DNA from: Armigeres subalbatus
Lineage: Eukaryota > Arthropoda > Insecta > Diptera > Culicidae
Reading direction: 5' to 3'
Length of the DNA stretch: 64,000 nucleotides
Assembly: GCF_024139115.2 (NCBI RefSeq)
Contig: NC_085141.1
Coordinates: forward strand, 42,219,065-42,283,064
Notes under the pieces: model-generated
What the model saw: only the letters and a program-made list of their open reading frames with translations
Told to the model about the DNA's origin: nothing
Databases searched by the model: none
Translations under genes and position numbers: made by a program
Shown here: piece after piece, positions 54,860 through 64,000 of the stretch
Layout: every line of letters starts with the position of its first letter
How positions within the stretch are numbered: position 1 is the first letter of the stretch

Positions 54860-55978
54860 GTACCATTGGTACTTCGCGTACCTGACGGAATAAAATAGAC
54901 CCCATATCGCGGTCCTAAGCCTCTGCTATCCCTATCTCTTCGTGGTGCTGGACAGGTTACGAACAACCGTAGGGAAGATCGGGTAACCAATCCCGGTGGG
55001 AACTATAGTTGTAAGCTGACAGGGAAGGGGGGTTTGCTCCTCGCTGGAGGTGCAAATCTTACTGAGCGTCTGTTCTCCATGTCAGGATTGGATCAGAACC
55101 GCGTCTGTTCTCCATGTTAGGGGCGGCTGATCATCGTCCGAGTGCCAGCGAGGGACTCTAAGTGAAACTGTGCGCCATGATCCACCGGAAATAAGGATGA
55201 ATGGTCCTCCGGAAATTTAGGGGGTTTGGTGTCAGGAACTGCAAGCCAGCCAAAAAAAACTCACGCAACGAACAATCAACAAGAGAGTACGGACCGGAAG
55301 CATCGGCGAAGACCACTGCGACGAAAAGGGACTAGCGATTGGAAACTCGGTTTGTGGAACTGCAAATCTCTCAACTTCATCCTCGCCGCATACTCATACT
55401 CGCCGATGTGGTCAAGGACCGTGGATCCGGCATCGTAGCGCTGCAGGCGTATTTTTTGGAAGGGATCAATGGTTCGAACGTTTAGAGGTAATCATACCAT
55501 CTACCAGAGCTGCGGCAACACACACGAGCTGAGAACAGCTTTCATAGTGATGGACGATATGCAAAGGCACGTGATCAGGAGGTGGCCGATCAATGCAGGT
55601 TGAAGATCAAAGGCCGGTTCTTCAATTTCAGGCTGAAGTTATAAGTCTTCAGCATAATAAACTTCCATAGCCCACACTCCGGAAGCACTGATGATGATAA
55701 GGACGCATTATACGCGCAGCTGGAACGTGAGTACGACAGCTGCCCAAGCCACGACGTCAAAATCATCATAGGAGACTTGAACGCTCAGGTTGGCCAAGAG
55801 GAGGAGTTTAGACCGACCATTGGGAAGTTCAGTGCTCACCGGCTGACGAACGAAAACGGCCTACAACTAATTGATTTCGCCGCCTTCAAGAATATGACCA
55901 TTCGCAGCACCTATTTCAAACACAGTCTTCCGTATCCGTACACCTGGAGATCACCACTACAGACAGAATCACAACTCG
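54860..55978 (+). pseudogene. Second RTE element, 5' UTR and endonuclease, decayed
   Basis: A 5' UTR of about 400 bp (54900-55230) precedes DWKLGLWNCKSLN (55339). After shifts the endonuclease reads VIRRWPINAG-like, then INFHSPHSGS, CPSHDVKIIIGDLNAQVGQE, RLTNENGLQLIDFAAFKNMT and STYFKH...TWRSPLQTESQ, where the frame meets a different sequence. GDLN is the catalytic motif. It is a different RTE subfamily from 37316, judged by its different 5' UTR and many substitutions. The 3' part lies at 59770-61118. Confidence 0.8.
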
Positions 55979-57190
55979 AATAAAGAGTCGTTGGAAACTT
56001 CGTGGCATGAGACTTACGGTAGGCCGATATTCCGTGCAACTATGTCAATGTTGCGTTTCAAGACGATTTTTCGCATTTTGAGAGTCGACCATAAGCCCAG
56101 AGAAGGGATCGACCATAAAAGAACTTTGGAATACTTGGAATCAGCGCCAATCACTTCTCTTCAATCCAGATGAAGGAATCACGGTTGATTCCGTGGACGC
56201 GTATTTTGTAGACAGTATAAGGGCAAGGGCTACAAAGGGCGATGTGTAACAGTCGACAACTTTTTTGCTTCTTATGAACTAGGACAATCACTGTTACATA
56301 ATGGCATGACTATGGTCAGCACTCTGCGCAAAAACAAGAGATGTATTCCACCTGCTCTTCTACAGCAAAGAGGACGAGATGTGTTTTCATCTTTGTTTGC
56401 ACATACCAAAAATACAATGATTGTATCTTACATTCCAAAAAAGGGGAAGAACGTTATTATGATCAGTACTTTACACAAAGGCAGTGGCGATTCCTTAACC
56501 TCAATCTACCTGTTCAACGATTTCGAATCTGCAAAATTTTTGAGCGTAAATACATGGAATAAGTAGATTTTGATTACCTTAATCGAATCTGGTAATTTTA
56601 TTTTATTTTTGAACTGTCGAAATATCAAAATTTTCCATTTTTGTGTCGTTGAACAGGTAAAAAGTGAGGTTAGTAGACGCCACTGCACAAAGGTAATGAG
56701 ATTGAAGCCGACCAGAAGAAAAAACCTCTGATCATCAAGTACTACAATTCTACGAAAGGTGCTGTTGACATCGTACTCCGTGAAGCGCGCCACATGGAAT
56801 TGGATGACTGCCGCTATTTGCAACCTAATTGATCTCAGTATCAACAACGCTTTCGTCATCTACAATGAGGTTCATTATGAGAGCAATGGAGCAAACAAAA
56901 AATCAGCTTTTTTGCAAGCCTTGGGGACGTCTCTCGTTACACGGGAAGTGGAAAACAGAAAGCGGCTTCCAAAATCAACACCGGCAGCATTCGTGGTGAA
57001 AACAATTCAAGCACAAAAACAGCATCAACGTCAACATCTCGGGCATTAGACGTATCACTAACATCATCGATTCAAGAGCAAAATCGAGGTAGATGTTCTT
57101 TCTGCAAGAAATCGCCCAAAAAGGACACGAAGTTTTCAACAACATGCACAAAGTGTTCCAAATATGTTTAAAAAACCCACTCCGAAATAC

Positions 57191-58862
57191 GGGAGCGGGC
57201 CATTTGGCATAAAGTCATTTGGCATAACGGTCATTTGGCATAATTGTAACCAACGTCAAAAGTGAGGGTATTTTGGCATAACGGACATTTGGCATAATTT
57301 TTCTTTGCGTTCGCTAAATGTTGACTAAGTGGTGCGGGAAACACCCCGGAATAGTAAATATAACACCCGATGATAGCAATATTAAAAAGACATTATCTTC
57401 TCGTGGAAAGAATGCATTTGCAATGCAATGCAAAAGTAGGCACATGCCCGGATTAGAGCAGTGGAGGATGTAATTCCCTCTTTAAAAGTAGGCGAGTGAC
57501 CGGATTATGGCAATGAAGGATATAATACCTTCTTCAAAAGTAGGCGTGTGGCCGTATTAGGGCAATGACGGATGTGATCCTTTCTTTAAAAGTAGGTGCT
57601 TGCCCGGATTATGGCAATGGAGGATATGATCTCTTTTTTAAAAGTAGGCGCTTGCCCGGATTAAGGTTGTGGTGGATGCGATCCCTTCTTTAAAGGTAGG
57701 CGCTTGCATGGATTAAGGCCATCAATTGCCCATTGTGATCCCTTCTTTAAAAGTAGGCGCTTGTCCGGATTATGGTAATGGTGGATGTGATTCCTTCTTG
57801 TAGGTGCTTGCATGGATTATGGAAATGGAGGATGTGATCTCTTCTTTAAAAGTAGGCGCTTGCCCGGATTATGACAATGGTGGATGTGATTCCTTCTTTA
57901 AAAGAAGGTGCTTGTCCGGATTGAGGCAATGGTGGATGTGATCCCTTCCTTAAAAATAAGCGCTTGCACGGATTATGGCAATGTAGGATTTTATTTGTTC
58001 TTTAAAAGTAGGCGTTTGTCCGGATTGAAGCAATGGTGGAAGTAATCCCTTCTTTAAAAGTAGGTGTGTGGCCTGAATTGTAGCAATTCAATGGTGGATG
58101 TGATCCCTTCTTTGAAAGTAGGCCCTGCCCGGATTATGGCAATGGTAGATGTGACTCCTTCTTTATAAGTAGACGCTCGTCGGGAATAAATCAATGGTAC
58201 TTCCCCGAAAAGCACAATTCAGATTGATTTGGTTGCAATAACTCATATGTGACTTAATTGGTTTTAGTAACTCGTCTAGGACAAGTGTGCTTTGTTGCTT
58301 GAGTTTTTAAAGTTAGGCACTTGCCCGGATTAAGGCAATGGTGGATTTGATCCGGTCTTAAGGCGCATGGCCGGATTGAAGCAATGGTGGATGTAATCCC
58401 TACTTTAAAAGTAGGCATGTGGCCGGAATAAGTCAATGATGAATGTGATCCCTCTCTCGGAAGTAATTCTGCCGTTTTGTTATTTCGTTCTTCCGGAAAA
58501 TGTCTACCCGAACAGCACAAGTCAGACAAAAATTGTTGCAGCAACTTGATTGTGATCAAATCCGGTTACACATGAGTTGCAATAACCTTTATGGAACATG
58601 TGTGCTTCTAGGGTACCATCAGTCTAAATTTATCAGAAAACAGCCTCAACCTACTTTATCTACGCTAAACATTACATGAAATATCCCTTTCGCTTTCACA
58701 GTTTGAAATTATGCCAAATGACCGTTATGCCAAACGACCCACTTTTTTCTTGCAGTTCAAAATTATGCCAAATGTCCGTTATACCAAATGATCATTATGC
58801 CAAATGGCCTTTATGCCAAATGACCTTATACCAAATAGCGTTATGCCAAATGACCCAGACCC
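57191..58862. mobile_element. MULE-like foldback with CATTTGGCATAA arms and 52-bp minisatellite
   Basis: The element starts GGGAGCGGGCCATTTGGCAT and its other end, inverted, is GGGTCTGGGTCATTTGGCAT. Each end continues as about five to eight 16-bp repeats of CATTTGGCATAA plus four bases, in opposite orientation. A perfect 9-bp TSD, CCGAAATAC, flanks it (57182-57190 and 58863-58871). The TSD and the piggyBac frame that continues on the right prove the boundaries. No transposase. The 9-bp TSD and long repetitive TIRs fit Mutator-like elements. Confidence 0.82.
57431..58480 (+). repeat. 52-bp minisatellite inside the MULE-like element
   Basis: About 18-20 copies of a unit close to AAAAGTAGGCGCTTGCCCGG, ATTATGGCAATGGTGGATGT, GATCCCTTCTTT. 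Copies differ by substitutions and small indels, and two (about 58195-58300) are interrupted by non-repeat sequence with a TTGCAATAACTC word that recurs at about 58575. Confidence 0.88.
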
Positions 58863-58897
58863 CCGAAATACGTTGCCATAACTGCATTGATAAATAA

Positions 58898-59220
58898 ATT
58901 GCAAAACCATTCTCGTTACATTTTTGCTATCCTAATTTTAAGAAATAAGAGGAAATAATTTAAAAAGTAAAAAAATCAACGAACGAACGAAAGTACTACA
59001 TATGAATATTTTTTTGTAATAAAACTGGAAACAAGCGTATCAATTTTTTGAAAAGAAATCGTTAAAACAAGAGTACAAACACGGGGAATTTACCTTATTG
59101 AGGTTTCATTGGGGCATATACGTTTCTGTAGTAGAATGTTGAAAACAGACCTGTCGCGCGGCATATTATGGTATAAAAACGGGTCTATTTACTGGGGGAA
59201 CTTCATAAGATCCAGAATTG
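58898..59220. other. Probable 3' flank of the piggyBac relic
   Basis: AT-rich noncoding sequence. A TTAA at 59063-59066 could mark the original right end of the piggyBac element, but no TIR matching a partner on the left can be shown because the left end is lost. Confidence 0.35.
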
Positions 59221-59229
59221 GCCAATGTA

Positions 59230-59625
59230 ATATTATTCTTTTCATTCTTGTTACTAATATTGATTCAGCACTCCCACAGCTATCAAAAGCGAGGCTGCAA
59301 ACCCAAGTTATCATTTGTGCATTCGTATATCATGAGGCTAACACGATGATATTTGTATGCCCAGCAAAGTCGAGAAAATGTCCAAGCCGAAAATTTCTTA
59401 GTCTTGACAGGGAATCGAATCACCTTCAGCCGCGTATCTTCTTCTTCTTCAATGGAGTATGTATCTTGTGTGACAAGCACAATGGATACACTATGCCTAG
59501 AGTATCGAAAAAGTTTCCAACCCGAAAACATCCTTGACCGGACTGAGAATCGAACTCACCGTCTCCGGATTGGAAATCCTACACATTTGCTCGCAGAGCT
59601 GCTGGAGTCCCCCTATTAGGTAATC
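59230..59625 (-). mobile_element. tRNA-headed SINE, two copies in tandem
   Basis: On the minus strand, from about 59620: GGGGACTCCAGCAGCTCTGC, GAGCAAATGTGTAGGATTTC, GGTGAGTTCGATTCTCAGTC (B box), then TTTCGGGTTGGAAACTTTTT, CGATACTCTAGGCATAGTG. A second copy of the body follows from about 59430: GATTCGATTCCCTGTC, TTTCGGCTTGGACATTTTCT, CGACTTTGCTGGGCATAC, then TGTGGGAGTGCTGAAT near 59265. The body words are those I associate with a common Aedes SINE. ORFs on both strands are not supported. Confidence 0.65.
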
Positions 59626-59769
59626 AATTTCGATATCTATTTCAAGGAATATTTGGAAGAAAGAGTAACTGTACGGATTCACTGGGAGTACCTCATACTT
59701 TATAGGAATGACCAATATGGTCGGTAATACATTTCAAATACATCGCCATTTATTTGATAAAAAATTATA

Positions 59770-61118
59770 ATCACCATGTTCGGTACCGACGACCTCCGCG
59801 GTACGACCTAGAGCGACTGAAGCAACCTGATGTCGCCACTGCATACGCGCAGTATCTCGAGGCATCGTTGCCGGAAGAAGGTGAGCTCGATGGGGCCCTT
59901 CTTGAGGACTGCTGGAGTACAGTCAAAGCAGCCATTAACGACGCAGTGGAGAACAATGTCGCGAATATGGGACGAAGTCGACGGAACGATTGATTCGATG
60001 AAGAGTGCAGACAGATTCTAGAGGAGAAAGACGCAGCGCGGGCGGTCGCGCTGCAGCTAGGTACCCGGCAGAACGTGGAACGTTATAAATGGAAGCGGAG
60101 ACAGCAGACCCGCCTTTTTCAGGAGCAGAAACGCCGCCTAGAAGAACCGGAGTGCGAAGAGATGGATCAGCTGTGCTGTACGCATCCCGCAAAGGCTTCG
60201 TGCTGCGAGCCGAAATTTGCAGGGATAAGGATGGGAGCATCTTGACGGACGAACGAGTGGTGATCGAAAGGTGGAAACACACTCCAGTTAGTTCGAATCG
60301 CGCCGGGGACTAAGACAAGGTGATGGACTTTCGTGCCTGTTGTTCAACATTGCGCTAGAAGGTGTCATGCGGAGAGCCTGGTGTAACAGCCGGGGTATGA
60401 TTTTAAACTTATCCAGTCAATTTATTTGTTTCGCGGATGACATGGACATTGCCGGCCGAACATTTGCAAAGGTGGCAGAACTGTACACTTGCCTGCTTGT
60501 GGGCGGAACGAACCGAGCGCGACATGGCCCGCCTGGGGGGACGGGGCTACTTTCGAGGTGGTCGAGGAATTAGTCTACCTTGGATCCTTGCTAATGGCTG
60601 ATAACAATCTAATTCGTGAAATACGAAGGCGCATCATTTCTGGGAGTCGGGCCTACTACGGGCTCCAGTAGAAACTGCGGTCAAAAACGATTCGCCACCG
60701 CACCAAATGTCTCATGTTCAAGACATTGATAAGGCCGGTAGTCCTCTACAGACATGAAACATGGACAATGCTCGAGGAGGACTTGCAAGCACTCGTAGTA
60801 TTCGAGAGACGGGTGCTTATGACCATCTTTGGCGGTGACGGCGAACCCAGTATCCAGAAGGCAGCTAAAGCCGGAAGGGTACGATGGGCAGGAAATGTTG
60901 CAAAAATGCCGAACAATAACCCTGCATAGATGGTGCTGGCTTCCGATCCGGCAGGTTCGAGACGGCGTGGAGCGCAGCGAGCGAGGTGGGCAGACCAGGT
61001 GCAAAACGACTTGGCGAGCGTGAGGCGTATTCGAGGATGCGGCCTCGCACCGTGTATTGTGGCGTCAAATTGTTGATTCAGTGTTATCTGTTTAGATGTA
61101 GACTAAATAAATGAAATG
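59770..61118 (+). pseudogene. Second RTE element, linker, reverse transcriptase and tail, decayed
   Basis: Continues the RTE at 54860-55978: the linker reads RYDLERLKQPDVATAYAQYL and EDCWSTVKAAINDAVENNVA, as in LAQEYAQQL...EDGWRDIRSAI of the full-length copy. A large deletion (near 60290) then joins directly to LRQGDGLSCLLFNIALEGVM, FICFADDMDIAGRTFAKVAE, a frameshift, EELVYLGSLL...REIRRRIISG, RPVVLYRHETWTML and AGRVRWAGNVAKMPNNNP. The element ends near AATAAATGAAATGAATG. It lacks RT motif A, so it could not act. Confidence 0.85.
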
Positions 61119-61261
61119 AATGAAGATTACCGGAACGGAGTACGAATTTCCGGGATGGTGGTCAGCCTTGAATTGGTGGCTGATAAGCCCCCAATCTATT
61201 ACCGTGTCAAACATGGCATAATTTGGCATAATAAATCTGTAACTGCATTTTGCATTGCATT
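61119..61261. other. Short spacer
   Basis: Contains AACATGGCATAATTTGGCAT (61210-61229), a pair of words like the arms of the element at 57191. No other feature. Confidence 0.4.
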
Positions 61262-61269
61262 GCTATAGC

Positions 61270-62092
61270 CAGGGTTGATTCGCTCTGAGGAGTATTCAAG
61301 AGAAGGTGTAAAAACTTCTCTTTTCTCGATCTGTTATGCGAGTGTATTGTGCAGAAATACACTTTATATTTGTATGAAGGAGGGTGCGTAGTACCCACTC
61401 TTCGTCGCACTAGTCCACAAGTGTAAAGAGTACAGGAAAATTGACGAATCCAAGAGATAAAAAGAAGAAGACATGCGATGGTGAGAAACAACAAAATCGT
61501 TCATGGCGAAGTATACGGCGGCGATTTTAAAATGCTCGTATAAGGTATTCTAATTAAAAACTAATGAATGTAAAGTGCGAGAAAAATGAAAAGCTAGATT
61601 TAGAAAACATTATTCAAAAAAAAAATTTTTTTTTCGTGTGGTGCACTTAAAATATAGATTTCCATTTTTCTCGCACTTTACATTGATTAGTTTTTAATTA
61701 GAATTGGTTTTTAATTTTATACGGACATTTTAAAATCGCCGCCGTATACTTCGCCATGAACGATTTTGTTGTTTCTCACCATCGCATGTCTTCTTCTTTT
61801 TATCACTTGGATTTGTCAATGGTAATTTGCTGTTTTCCAAAATGCATACATTTAGGCTATATTCTAAATCTTCCATGTAAATACGCTGTTGAGAGCGCCT
61901 AAACATATACCTTTTTATACACAATATCAAAACACACGCGACCGAAAATATTCTCACTCTTTATCGATCATGTTTCTCTCGGCTTCAATCACACGTACAT
62001 GTGAACGCTCTCGAGTGTGAATCGATACACTTCTCTTTATTTGTAAAATCTCTACACATTTCAAAACGAAGTGTGAGAAATGACCAACCCTG
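61270..62092. mobile_element. hAT-like foldback element
   Basis: The element begins CAGGGTTG and ends CAACCCTG, flanked by a perfect 8-bp TSD, GCTATAGC (61262-61269 and 62093-62100). CAGGG ends and 8-bp TSDs are the hAT hallmark. Internal inverted arms of about 150 bp (about 61443-61595 and 61670-61820) share GACATGCGATGGTGAGAAAC, GTATACGGCGGCGATTTTAA and AATGTAAAGTGCGAGAAAAA. ORFs in the arms are mirror translations. No transposase. Confidence 0.82.
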
Positions 62093-62100
62093 GCTATAGC

Positions 62101-62780
62101 AAAATAAAACCAAAAGTGTTATTCCAAAAAACATATGGTTGCCATAGGCTACTAGTGACTTTATTTCATCGCAAGATTGGGTCTTCACAGAAACGTCAAA
62201 CTTGGGTACCGAACGACCAAATGCAGTAATAGAAGTGGTCCCTCGCATGAGCCTTACAGTTACGTCTTAATTAGACTTTGATAACCCACCACGCTGAGAT
62301 CCACGGTGTCTGTCAAATCACCCAATCAAAACTGGCCTTTTCTGATAGGCAAATGGTTTCAAAACGGGACAGTAAGATGTCGTATCTTATCTCAGGTTGA
62401 GATGTCAACCCAGGTGATATGCCAAAAGTTCATTCTTCAATTCATCAACCAACAATTTGTCCCTAAGCTCGGAGACCCACAATGTCTATATATTGTTAAT
62501 TTGAGTGTCTGTGGTAGGATGAAGTGCGCCTAATTTGTGATGCGCCACATTTAGTAAAAGTATCGAATTTCTCGCTTCAAAAACCACCGATTTTTAACTA
62601 ATCGCCGGCTACTGTGTCTCGCATCGTTTTGCAAGTGAATTTTACGGAAAACTGCGGAAATTAAGTAAATTATTTCGCAATTTATGCAACTCACCGGCGT
62701 ACTGTTTCTGTGTTGAAGACATTCGGTGTGTTTCTTTGAGTTACTACATCTGGGCAATTGTTTCCATCTCGCCAAGCTAC
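62101..62780. other. Spacer and probable 5' UTR of the LINE at the right edge
   Basis: No gene recognised from 62101 to about 62640. The part next to the ORF1 (about 62640-62780) is probably the element's 5' UTR, but its start could not be fixed because the partner TSD lies outside the window. Confidence 0.4.
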
Positions 62781-63533
62781 ATGATGGCCGACCAAACACT
62801 CAAGGCAACTCGCAGTAACTCTAAGCCGAATTCGTCGATGAAAGAGATGAGCGTCGCAGAACTTGCTGATTTCATGAAGTCCCAGCTCACCACATTTCAG
62901 CGCAGTACTAGAGAAGACATCCAGAAACTAGGAGACACTCTAACTGATCGTATGAACAAGATGAAATGTGATCTAGCTGCAGACATTGTCAGCTTAAGGG
63001 AGGAGAATAGACAAGCACTGAAGGAATTCTCGTCATCTCTAGATAACATCAAAACAGATACCACCTTAGCAGTGGATTCGGGAAGACGACTTAATGATTT
63101 AATCGTGAGTGGAGTGCCATTTACCCAAGGGGAGAATTTGCAAGCCTACTTCCACAAATGGTGCTGCTCTCTGGGATACTCGGAGAGTTATAGTCCTCTT
63201 GTTGATGTCCGTCGCTTAGCTAACAACATCGCCAATGGATCTGCGCCGTTAATACTGATCCAGTTTGCTATTACCGTGCAGAGAAACGATTTTTACTCTG
63301 CGTACCTTCGTAATCGTTCTCTTTCCACTCAACAAATCGGATTTTCCGTTAACAAACGTATCTATATTAATGAGAACTTAGGAGTAACTGCTAGATTTAT
63401 TCGAGCTAAAGCTTTGAAGATGAAGAAAGAAGGAAAGCTGCAAAGTGTATACACACGAGACGGTGTTGTTTACATCAAACGGATCAACGGTGATGGTGAA
63501 ATGGCTGTGAAGAATGCTGCTGAATTGGACTGA
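62781..63533 (+). CDS. ORF1 protein of a non-LTR retrotransposon (CR1/L2/Kiri-like)
   Basis: From ATG 62781 the frame is open for 250 codons. Residues about 15-95 form a polar, heptad-like coiled coil (FMKSQLTTFQRSTREDIQKL; LREENRQALKEFSSSLDNI). Then follow LNDLIVSGVPFTQGENLQAY, APLILIQFAITVQRNDFYSA and RIYINENLGVTARFIRAKAL, KMKKEGKLQSVYTRDGVVYI. The order coiled coil, V-GVP...ENL, and IYINENL...ALKMKKEGK is that of LINE ORF1 proteins which bind RNA and trimerise, and resembles the C-terminal domain of baculovirus FP proteins. No zinc knuckle is present. ORF2 would lie beyond 64000. The frame has no lesion, so the copy may be young. Clade is inference. Confidence 0.65.
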   Translation: MMADQTLKATRSNSKPNSSMKEMSVAELADFMKSQLTTFQRSTREDIQKLGDTLTDRMNKMKCDLAADIVSLREENRQALKEFSSSLDNIKTDTTLAVDSGRRLNDLIVSGVPFTQGENLQAYFHKWCCSLGYSESYSPLVDVRRLANNIANGSAPLILIQFAITVQRNDFYSAYLRNRSLSTQQIGFSVNKRIYINENLGVTARFIRAKALKMKKEGKLQSVYTRDGVVYIKRINGDGEMAVKNAAELD

Positions 63534-64000
63534 TTGAACGAAATATCCCTTCCTTCTTAGTTATTCTATTCTTCCCTGTTGTATCCGCTCCTTTAGACAT
63601 TCCGTGAATTCGTCCTAAAAGTAAAAAATATTCTGAAAGTCAGCCCTTTTCCTGAATCTGCTATTCACCTCCTACCAATCCCCTCCCGGCTATCCCGTGT
63701 TTCCCTGCCTAAAAGTCATGCTGTTTGCTGTTGGATGCTAGTTTATGCTGTATGTTGCTGTTGCTGCTAATATCGGAGAACTTTGCTGTTGGATGCTGCT
63801 GTTGCCGTGTGATAATACCCTGCTTTTTGCCGATACCATGTTATGCGCATTTTTATATACAATTGTTTTGATGTGGCCTTATATTGCATAAATTCTTAAA
63901 TCAATTATGTAGACTTTTACTTTTGTGGCTCAAATTTTTGTTGTGTAGATTTTTAATGGAATGTTTTGTACCTGTTAAGTTTTTAAACGTTAGTTTTAGG
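63534..64000. other. Sequence after ORF1, no ORF2 visible
   Basis: Pyrimidine-rich sequence, then repeated TGCTGTTGGATGCT words (63730-63800), then AT-rich sequence. No start of an endonuclease is recognisable. Either a long inter-ORF spacer, a 3' UTR of an ORF1-only element, or unrelated flank. Confidence 0.4.

Larger units (their letters stand above)
55985..58897 (+). pseudogene. piggyBac-type transposase relic, split by a foldback element
   Basis: The N-terminal piece reads ETSWHETYGRPIFRATMSML and RFKTIFRILRVDHKPREG (55991-56110), the start of the piggyBac catalytic domain. After a deletion that removes the first catalytic Asp region, VTVDNFFASYELGQSLLHNG (second Asp at 56255) and MVSTLRKNKRCIPPALL follow, then IIKYYNSTKGAVDIV with the third Asp (56767), and NLIDLSINNAFVIYNE. 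The C-terminal Cys-rich domain starts CSFCKKSP...CTKCSKYV (57090-57168), is interrupted by the element at 57191-58862 and ends HSEIRCHNCIDK with a stop at 58895. Several shifts and stops are present. The left end with TIR is missing. Confidence 0.88.

Noticed and set aside
58676..58897. 73-codon ORF starting MKYPFRFHSLKLCQ as a new gene
   Set aside because: Its first part is the inverted arm of the MULE-like element and its last codons are the end of the piggyBac frame; it is a chance fusion.

Overview
This window looks like euchromatic nuclear DNA of a culicine mosquito, most likely Aedes. The evidence is internal. It is AT-rich and almost wholly made of interspersed repeats of types known from Aedes: a JAM1-type RTE retrotransposon, tRNA-headed SINEs, many foldback elements and MITEs, and microsatellites. 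The only clear host gene has introns of about 60 bp. I had no database access, so family names rest on recognised protein motifs, terminal inverted repeats (TIRs) and target-site duplications (TSDs).

Host gene: four minus-strand exons at 7003-5960 join in phase and encode about 286 residues of a FERM domain, closest to the FARP/Cdep class. No other exon of this gene was recognised, so most of the window is probably intron or flank of this gene. Unproven coding candidates are minus-strand ORFs at 16404-17016 and an exon-like ORF at 49278-49478.

Left part (1-12.5 kb): a 3.1-kb foldback element full of a 23-bp minisatellite (1577-4673), two foldback MITEs, the FERM exons, then a 3.3-kb long-arm foldback (9147-12479) whose ends are CACAGTG with a 5-bp TSD, as in Transib. 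A TA-flanked element sits inside one of its arms.

Middle (15-35 kb): small MITEs; three copies of a promoter-like repeat with a TATA box; several copies of a TGCCTTTCTCGT-ended repeat, one split by a Penelope 3' tail and one by a 1,255-bp composite poly(A) retroposon that resembles SVA in layout; an inverted 24-bp minisatellite; a tRNA-headed SINE; a Penelope GIY-YIG fragment starting at a 60-bp perfect palindrome; and another long palindrome.

Right part (37-64 kb): a full-length RTE (37316-40565) with a 10-bp TSD and few frameshifts; a satellite block; several MITEs; a second Transib-like foldback (50415-53197) inserted in a 150-bp satellite; a decayed second RTE (54.9-61.1 kb) split by a piggyBac transposase relic, itself split by a 1.7-kb MULE-like foldback with a 52-bp minisatellite; a hAT-like foldback; and at the right edge an intact ORF1 of another LINE.

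The genes do not form a pathway. The window records successive transposition, with order of insertion readable from nesting. The most interesting signals are the two RSS-heptamer-ended foldbacks, the two foldbacks that carry minisatellites between GGG/CCC ends, and the composite retroposon.
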